NCBI RefSeq assembly: GCF_007556585.1 | Contig: NZ_VJNA01000008.1 | Coordinates: 46,352 to 110,351 of the forward strand | From: Tepidimonas aquatica | Lineage (GTDB): Bacteria > Pseudomonadota > Gammaproteobacteria > Burkholderiales > Burkholderiaceae_C | DNA: 64,000 nucleotides | Reading direction: 5' to 3' | Shown: in pieces, positions 57,770-64,000 of the stretch | Layout of the letters: each line of letters opens with the position of its first letter | Position numbering within the stretch: the stretch's first letter is position 1 | The notes under the pieces: generated by a model | What the model saw: only the letters and a program-made list of their open reading frames with translations | Database searches by the model: none | What the model was told of the DNA's origin: nothing | Translations under genes and position numbers: made by a program

Positions 57770-58555
57770 ATGAGCGAGACGACCTACACCACCCTGCTGA
57801 CCCGCACCGATGGCCCGGTGGGCATCATCCAGCTCAACCGCCCCAAGCAGCTCAACGCGCTCAACGACACGCTGATGGACGAGCTCGGCGCTGCGCTGCG
57901 CACCTTCGACGCCGACGACGCCATCGGCTGCATCGTGCTCACCGGCAGCGACAAGGCCTTTGCCGCCGGCGCCGACATCGCCGCCATGGCGCAGCACACC
58001 TTCCCCGACGTGTACCGCACCGAATACATCACCCGCAACTGGGAGGCGCTGCGCCACGTGCGCAAGCCCGTCATCGCGGCCGTGGCGGGCTACGCCCTGG
58101 GCGGCGGCTGCGAAGTGGCCATGATGTGCGACATCATCATCGCCGCCGACAGCGCGAAGTTCGGCCAGCCCGAAGTCAAAATCGGCGTCATCCCCGGTGC
58201 GGGCGGCACCCAGCGTCTGCCGCGCGCGGTGGGCAAGGCCAAGGCCATGGACCTGGTACTGACGGGCCGCATGATGGACGCCGCCGAAGCCGAACGCGCC
58301 GGCTTGGTCAGCCGCGTCGTGCCCGCGGACAAGCTGATGGACGAAGCACTGGCCACCGCACGCGCCATCGCCGCGCTGCCCCGCCTGGCCGTGCTGGCGG
58401 CCAAAGAAGCCCTCAACCGCGCCTTCGAAGCCCCGCTGTCGGAGGGCCTGCAGTTCGAGCGACGCATGTTCCACGCCATGTTCGCCACCGCCGACCAAAA
58501 AGAAGGCATGGCCGCCTTCCTCGAAAAGCGCGCCCCGCAGTTCCAGGGGCGCTGA
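57770..58555 (+). CDS. enoyl-CoA hydratase, PaaF/EchA type
   Basis: 261 aa crotonase fold with the two catalytic glutamates in [15 protein letters not shown] and [22 protein letters not shown], so a true trans-enoyl-CoA hydratase. [17 protein letters not shown] is the CoA-binding block. It catalyses water addition to trans-2-enoyl-CoA in beta-oxidation or phenylacetate degradation. AGGA lies upstream of ATG 57770 after a 133-base divergent region. Confidence 0.9.
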   Translation: MSETTYTTLLTRTDGPVGIIQLNRPKQLNALNDTLMDELGAALRTFDADDAIGCIVLTGSDKAFAAGADIAAMAQHTFPDVYRTEYITRNWEALRHVRKPVIAAVAGYALGGGCEVAMMCDIIIAADSAKFGQPEVKIGVIPGAGGTQRLPRAVGKAKAMDLVLTGRMMDAAEAERAGLVSRVVPADKLMDEALATARAIAALPRLAVLAAKEALNRAFEAPLSEGLQFERRMFHAMFATADQKEGMAAFLEKRAPQFQGR

Positions 58556-58579
58556 GGCGGGCGCCGCACCAGTTTTTGG

Positions 58580-58585
58580 TATACT
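58580..58585 (+). promoter_or_regulatory. -10 box of tRNA-Met promoter
   Basis: TATACT lies 16 bases before the tRNA 5' end, a normal distance for a tRNA leader, in an AT-rich patch (TTTTTGG just before). No convincing -35 was seen. Confidence 0.5.
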
Positions 58586-58600
58586 GCAGGCTTCGACGGC

Positions 58601-58677
<77 letters not shown>

Positions 58678-58689
58678 CCCAACATCAAG

Positions 58690-58718
58690 CCCGCCGCCTC
58701 GGCGGGTTTTGTTTTTTT
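58690..58718 (+). terminator. rho-independent terminator after tRNA-Met
   Basis: CCCGCCG-CCT-CGGCGGG (58690-58706) forms a strong 7-bp stem, followed by TTTTGTTTTTTT. It lies 12 bases after the tRNA and 10 bases before the cutA start codon. Confidence 0.85.
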
Positions 58719-58728
58719 GACTTGCGCC

Positions 58729-59055
58729 GTGGCTCCCGCGTTGATCGCCGTCTTCACGACCCTGCCCGACGAGGCCAGCGCCCACACGCTGGCCGAGGCC
58801 TTGGTGCGGGAAGGCTTGGCGGCGTGCGTGCAACTGCACGCCATCCGCAGCGTCTACACCTGGCAGGGCGCTTTGCAGCGCGACGCCGAGTGGCGCCTGT
58901 TGGCCAAGTGCCGCGCCGAGGCGTGGCCGCAGGTGCGCGACTTCATCGCCGCGCACCACCCGTACGAACTGCCGGCCATCTGGGCCACCCCGATCGAAGC
59001 CAGCGCCGCCTACGCCGAGTGGGTGGCGGCGTCCACCCAGCCCGGCGGCGCATGA
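58729..59055 (+). CDS. cutA: CutA divalent-cation tolerance protein
   Basis: 108 aa small trimeric PII-like protein. ALIAVFTTLPDEASAHTLAEALV, AACVQLHAIRSVYTWQG (with the conserved Tyr-Thr-Trp), EWRLLAKC and PYELPAIWATPI are the CutA core. GTG at 58729 is preferred over a TTG at 58717. The start lies immediately after the tRNA terminator and there is no good Shine-Dalgarno sequence, so expression likely relies on read-through or a weak initiation site. Confidence 0.9.
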   Translation: MAPALIAVFTTLPDEASAHTLAEALVREGLAACVQLHAIRSVYTWQGALQRDAEWRLLAKCRAEAWPQVRDFIAAHHPYELPAIWATPIEASAAYAEWVAASTQPGGA

Positions 59056-59095
59056 CCACATCCCAAGGGCCAAAGGCGCAGGATGCATACACCCC

Positions 59096-59126
59096 CTTGA
59101 AAACCCGCTGAACAGGCCTTATGATT
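59096..59126 (+). promoter_or_regulatory. groESL promoter (sigma-70 / sigma-32 overlapping)
   Basis: TTGAAA at 59097-59102 and TATGAT at 59121-59126, spaced 18, form a sigma-70 promoter. The same bases also fit sigma-32: CTTGAAA (59096-59102), spacer 15, then CCTTATGA. The TATGAT box shares its last base with the CIRCE operator, so HrcA bound there would block transcription start. Confidence 0.75.
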
Positions 59127-59152
59127 AGCACTCGCAAACGGTGAGTGCTAAC
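59126..59152 (+). promoter_or_regulatory. CIRCE operator (HrcA binding site)
   Basis: Perfect inverted repeat TTAGCACTC - 9 bases - GAGTGCTAA, identical to the consensus CIRCE element. It lies between the groESL promoter and groES, in the 5' leader, so HrcA repressor is expected to control groESL; HrcA folding depends on GroEL, giving a feedback loop. Confidence 0.97.
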
Positions 59153-59244
59153 AACAAGGCCCCAGACCCGGGCACCACAGCGCTCACCGCGTGGGGGTTG
59201 TCCCCGCTTTCTTTTTTATCTCGTCCGAAACAACAGGAGATCTC

Positions 59245-59535
59245 ATGAAGCTTCGTCCTCTCGCTGATCGCGTAATCGTCAAGCGTCTGGAAAACGAAAC
59301 CAAGACCGCCTCGGGCATCGTGATCCCGGACAACGCGGCCGAGAAGCCTGACCAAGGCGAAGTGATCGCCGTCGGCCCCGGCAAGACCAACGACAAGGGC
59401 GAGACCAAGCCGCTGAGCGTCAAGGTCGGCGACCGCGTGCTGTTTGGTAAGTACAGCGGCCAAACCGTCAAGGTCGACGGCGAAGAGCTGCTGGTCATGA
59501 AGGAAGACGACCTGTTTGCCGTGATCGAGAAGTGA
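59245..59535 (+). CDS. groES: co-chaperonin GroES
   Basis: 96 aa, the usual size. [25 protein letters not shown], the mobile-loop region and [28 protein letters not shown] are GroES features. It caps GroEL. GGAGA lies 7 bases before ATG 59245; the frame is open upstream to 59191 but without a suitable start. Followed by groEL after 66 bases. Confidence 0.98.
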   Translation: MKLRPLADRVIVKRLENETKTASGIVIPDNAAEKPDQGEVIAVGPGKTNDKGETKPLSVKVGDRVLFGKYSGQTVKVDGEELLVMKEDDLFAVIEK

Positions 59536-59568
59536 TCACGCGCTGGCAGCGTCCCATCCCATCCGTAA

Positions 59569-61236
<1,668 letters not shown>

Positions 61237-61271
61237 TCAGCCAACGGCCCAACACCTGGTCCATGACAGCC

Positions 61272-61297
61272 AAACCCGCCGCAAGGCGGGTTTTTTT
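61272..61297 (+). terminator. rho-independent terminator after groEL
   Basis: AACCCGCC-GCAA-GGCGGGTT stem (61273-61292) followed by seven T. It sits 36 bases after the groEL stop and 27 before the end of the convergent acyl-CoA dehydrogenase gene. Confidence 0.9.
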
Positions 61298-61323
61298 GTT
61301 GGCGGCGGCGGGGGGGCCGCCCT

Positions 61324-62475
61324 TCAGGCGGACGCTGCCGCGCGCTGGCGCATCAGCTCGATGCAGCGCTGCAGGTGGTGGTCTTCGTCGCCCAGCTCGT
61401 GGTCGACCATGACCAACCGCTTGGCGTAATGCGCCAGCGGCAGCTCCCACGTCATGCCCATGCCACCATGGAGCTGGATGGCTTCCTCGGCCAGGTGGGT
61501 GCCATGGCGCCCAACACTGGCCTTGGCCGCCGCACACGCCCACGCCCGCTGCATGGGGTCGTCGCCATCCCACGCCGCTGCCGCGTTGATGACGGCCGAG
61601 CGGGTCTGCTCCAGCCCCATCCACAGGTCCACCATGCGGTGCTGCAGCGCCTGAAAGCTGCCAATCGGGCGACCGAATTGCTGGCGGGTCTGCAGGTGTT
61701 GGCGGGTGTGCTCGAACGCCACCTCCATGGCTCCCAACGCCTCGGCGCTGAGCGCCAGCAGCCCAGCGTCCAACACCCCATCCAGCACGTCGGCGCCGCG
61801 GGTCGGCCCCACCACCAGCGCGTGCGCGTCCAGCTGCACGGTGCGCAGCTCCAGCTCGGCGGCGCGGCCACCGTCGATGCGGCGGTAGTCGCGCAGTTGC
61901 GCACCGGGCGCACTGCGCGGCACCCAGAACAGCGCAATGCCGTCGCGCTCGTGCACACCACCCCCGACGCGCGCACTGACCAGCCACCCTTGGGCTTGGG
62001 CACCAAAGGGCACGACGGCCTTGTGCCCATCCAGCACCCAGCCCGCGGGGTTGTGCTGCGCCACCGTGGCCACACTCCAGCGTGCGTGGTGGGCGTCGGG
62101 TTCGGCGTGCGCCAGCGCCACCACCGCGCCTTCGTGCAAGCGCTGCCAGTGGCCCCGCCACCGCTCAGACTCATCGGCACGCGCCAGCGCTTGCCCCACC
62201 AACAGCGCCCCCAGCAAGGGCTCTTGCACCAGCGCGCGCCCGGCTTGTTCGAACACGGTCATGATGTCAAAGCCGCCGCCACCCAGCCCGCCGACGGCCT
62301 CGGGCAACAACGCCGCCACCGCGCCCAGCTCCACCAGCCCTTGCCACACATCGGGGTCGTAGCCCAGCGCGCTGGCCGCGGCCGCGTGACGGCGTTCGAT
62401 GGGGTAGCGCTGCGCCAGGTAGCGGCCCAGCGTCTCGGCCAGCATGCGCTGGTCGTCGGTCAGGTTGAAGTCCAT
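61324..62475 (-). CDS. acyl-CoA dehydrogenase, small/PimD-like subunit
   Basis: 383 aa. An acyl-CoA dehydrogenase with N-terminal helical domain (MDFNLTDDQRMLAETLGRYLAQRYPIERR), a middle beta domain and C-terminal bundle (QFGRPIGSFQALQHRMVD, IQLHGGMGMTWELPL). Its N-terminal pattern resembles the small subunit of pimeloyl-CoA dehydrogenase (PimD), which is usually catalytically modified and works with a larger partner. That partner is encoded 19 bases upstream. FAD-dependent oxidation of an acyl-CoA is the likely job. Confidence 0.85.
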   Translation of the reverse strand: MDFNLTDDQRMLAETLGRYLAQRYPIERRHAAAASALGYDPDVWQGLVELGAVAALLPEAVGGLGGGGFDIMTVFEQAGRALVQEPLLGALLVGQALARADESERWRGHWQRLHEGAVVALAHAEPDAHHARWSVATVAQHNPAGWVLDGHKAVVPFGAQAQGWLVSARVGGGVHERDGIALFWVPRSAPGAQLRDYRRIDGGRAAELELRTVQLDAHALVVGPTRGADVLDGVLDAGLLALSAEALGAMEVAFEHTRQHLQTRQQFGRPIGSFQALQHRMVDLWMGLEQTRSAVINAAAAWDGDDPMQRAWACAAAKASVGRHGTHLAEEAIQLHGGMGMTWELPLAHYAKRLVMVDHELGDEDHHLQRCIELMRQRAAASA

Positions 62476-62494
62476 GGCTGCGCCCTCCTGTGCG

Positions 62495-63691
62495 TCACAA
62501 GCCCAGCACCGTTTTGGCGACGATGTTTCGCTGGATCTCGTTGGATCCACCAAAAATCGACAGTTTGCGGTGGTTGAAGTACTGCACGGCGGCGCTGGCG
62601 GCGCCGGCCGGTCCCACCGCTTGGTCCATCCCTTCCAGCGTCAACGCCTCCTCGATCCAGGGCAACGCGTACGGCCCCATGGCGCGGCGCGTCAGGCTCA
62701 AAATCTCCTGCCGAATCTGGGTGCCCAGGATTTTGAGCAGCGAGCTCTGCGGCCCCGGCGCGCTGCCGCCCGCCACGCTGGCCAGCACGCGCAGGTTGGT
62801 GGTCTTGAGGTTTTCCAGCTCGATCTCGATGCGCGCCAGCCGCGCCGCAAACAGCGGGTCGTCGATCAGCGGCCGCCCACCGTACTGCACGCGCTGGGCC
62901 ACCACCTTGAGCCGCTCCAGCCCCGCCACCGAAAACCCCACGCCCGCGATGTTGGTGCGCTCGTAGGTGAGCAGGTATTTGGCGATGGTCCAGCCCTGGT
63001 TTTCCTGGCCAACCAGCCGGTCGGCCGGCACGCGCACGTCGTTGAGGAAAACCTCGTTGACCTCGTGCTCGCCGTCCAACGTGATGATCGGCCGCACCTC
63101 GACGCCGGGGCTGTCCAGGTCGATCAGCAAAAAGCTGATGCCCTCCTGCGGTTTGCCGGTGCGGTCGGTACGCACCAGCGCGAACATGCGGTTGGCGTAG
63201 TGCCCCAGTGTCGTCCACGTTTTTTGCCCGTTGACGATGTAGTGATCGCCATGGCGCACCGCACTGGTGCGCAGCGAGGCCAGGTCCGACCCCGCCCCGG
63301 GCTCCGAGTAACCCTGACACCACCAATCGCTGCCGTCCAGGATACGCGGCAGCCAATGGCGCTTTTGCGCCTCGGTACCGTACTTGATCAGCACCGGCCC
63401 CAGCATGTTGACGCCAAACGGCACGATGCGTGGCGCGCCGGCCAACGCACACTCGTTTTCAAAGATGAAGCGCTGCACCGGCCCCCAGCCGGGGCCACCC
63501 CACTCGCGTGGCCAGTGGCTGGCCAGCCAGCCGCGCGCGGCCAGGATGGCGTGCCAGCGCGCCATGTCGTCGCGCGAAAGGCGCAAACCCTCGCGTACTT
63601 TGGTGGCCAGCGCCGGCGGCAGATGCTCGCGCAAAAACGCGCGCACCTCGTCACGGAAGGCCAACTCCTCGGCGGAAAACCGCAAGTCCAT
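62495..63691 (-). CDS. acyl-CoA dehydrogenase, large/PimC-like subunit
   Basis: 398 aa. MDLRFSAEELAFRDEVRAFL, WCQGYSEPGAGSDLASL (FAD/substrate block) and IFGGSNEIQRNIVAKTVLGL are acyl-CoA dehydrogenase motifs. RGWLASHWPREWGGPGWGPVQRFIFENE is close to PimC, the large subunit of pimeloyl-CoA dehydrogenase. With the downstream gene it probably forms an alpha-beta heteromer for medium-chain or dicarboxylic acyl-CoA. ATG 63691 is preferred over the open frame to 63868. Confidence 0.88.
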   Translation of the reverse strand: MDLRFSAEELAFRDEVRAFLREHLPPALATKVREGLRLSRDDMARWHAILAARGWLASHWPREWGGPGWGPVQRFIFENECALAGAPRIVPFGVNMLGPVLIKYGTEAQKRHWLPRILDGSDWWCQGYSEPGAGSDLASLRTSAVRHGDHYIVNGQKTWTTLGHYANRMFALVRTDRTGKPQEGISFLLIDLDSPGVEVRPIITLDGEHEVNEVFLNDVRVPADRLVGQENQGWTIAKYLLTYERTNIAGVGFSVAGLERLKVVAQRVQYGGRPLIDDPLFAARLARIEIELENLKTTNLRVLASVAGGSAPGPQSSLLKILGTQIRQEILSLTRRAMGPYALPWIEEALTLEGMDQAVGPAGAASAAVQYFNHRKLSIFGGSNEIQRNIVAKTVLGL

Positions 63692-63853
63692 CGTGCGTCC
63701 TCCTGCGGGCGTGCACCGTGGTTGCCGCACGCCCGACACCCCATTGTCGCCGCGCACACGGCCAGGTCCATGCGGACATTGTCCAGCGCGTGACGCACGC
63801 CCCACGCACAGCCGCCCCACCGCGGCCCCAAGGCCGCGACGGGCACCGTGAGC

Positions 63854-63859
63854 TATAAT
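63854..63859 (+). promoter_or_regulatory. -10 box of tRNA-Asn promoter
   Basis: Consensus TATAAT 15 bases before the tRNA-Asn 5' end; the expected start of transcription is therefore about 8 bases before the mature tRNA. No clear -35 is visible upstream. Confidence 0.65.
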
Positions 63860-63873
63860 GCGCGCCACGCCGA

Positions 63874-63949
63874 TCCCCGATAGCTCAGTCGGTAGAGCGC
63901 CGGACTGTTAATCCGTAGGTCCCTGGTTCGAGCCCAGGTCGGGGAGCCA
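63874..63949 (+). tRNA. tRNA-Asn (anticodon GUU)
   Basis: 76 bases with encoded CCA: acceptor TCCCCGA/TCGGGGA, anticodon loop CTGTTAA (GTT), T arm GGTTCGAGCCC, discriminator G. After it the window ends (63950-64000) with an AT-rich stretch too short to annotate. Confidence 0.96.
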
Positions 63950-64000
63950 AAATGCTCCGCTAAGTCTATGACTTAGTTATTGGTTTGCCAGCGTCAGTCC

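Overview
The window is high-GC DNA from a betaproteobacterium of the order Burkholderiales. The gene content looks most like Comamonadaceae: dusB-fis-purH order, a CIRCE-controlled groESL, a BMP-type purine transporter block, and EttA, RfaH and YihY homologues of the usual kind. The genus cannot be fixed from sequence alone. Genes are densely packed, often overlap by 1-14 bases, and form long same-strand runs. Most is ordinary chromosomal housekeeping.

Layout. 77-4574 (minus): CBS-domain protein, Na/Pi cotransporter, chorismate synthase (aroC), MFS transporter. 4655-8149 (plus): PLP sulfhydrylase (metY), alpha/beta hydrolase, cytochrome P450. 8150-12140: YihY membrane protein, DUF2069 protein, FAD-linked 2-hydroxyacid dehydrogenase, thyA. 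12157-17057 is the clearest accessory stretch. Two transporter genes, both cut short, meet tail to tail at about 12553. They are followed by an XRE-cupin-methyltransferase fusion coupled to azlCD, and then a decayed IS5-family transposase. 17215-27896 (minus): dinG, radical SAM protein, BMP-type purine/nucleoside ABC transporter, Rieske oxygenase, adenine/adenosine deaminase, dcd. 28027-31721: a membrane GGDEF-EAL protein convergent with a FeeM/GNAT-like acyltransferase. 31928-32063: a half tRNA-Ser followed by an intact tRNA-Ser. 32069-39825 (minus): a ZnuCB-like metal ABC importer, guanine deaminase and a MacAB/TolC-type efflux system. 39876-42957 (minus): tRNA-Arg and dusB-fis-purH. 43049-50308: YqaA, response regulator, ettA, rhlE, gloA, serS, rfaH-like gene. 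50331-56808: ychF, MOSC protein, PD-(D/E)xK-like protein, ubiH-type hydroxylase, dsbC, M61 peptidase. 56827-63949: two crotonase-fold enzymes, tRNA-Met, cutA, groESL under a perfect CIRCE, a pair of acyl-CoA dehydrogenases, tRNA-Asn.

How genes fit together. Purine use recurs: a base/nucleoside importer with a deaminase of the adenine-deaminase type and a Rieske oxygenase, a separate guanine deaminase behind a metal importer, plus purH and a YcbX-like MOSC protein. CoA-thioester oxidation is represented by two acyl-CoA dehydrogenases that look like a pimeloyl-CoA dehydrogenase pair and by the PaaG-like and PaaF-like enzymes.

The best candidate for something little described is 13094-16135. 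There, one polypeptide joins a helix-turn-helix, a cupin sensor and a SAM-dependent methyltransferase. It is translationally coupled to a branched-chain amino acid exporter, inside DNA whose left edge and right edge both carry broken genes. No CRISPR array, integrase, intact prophage or rRNA was seen.
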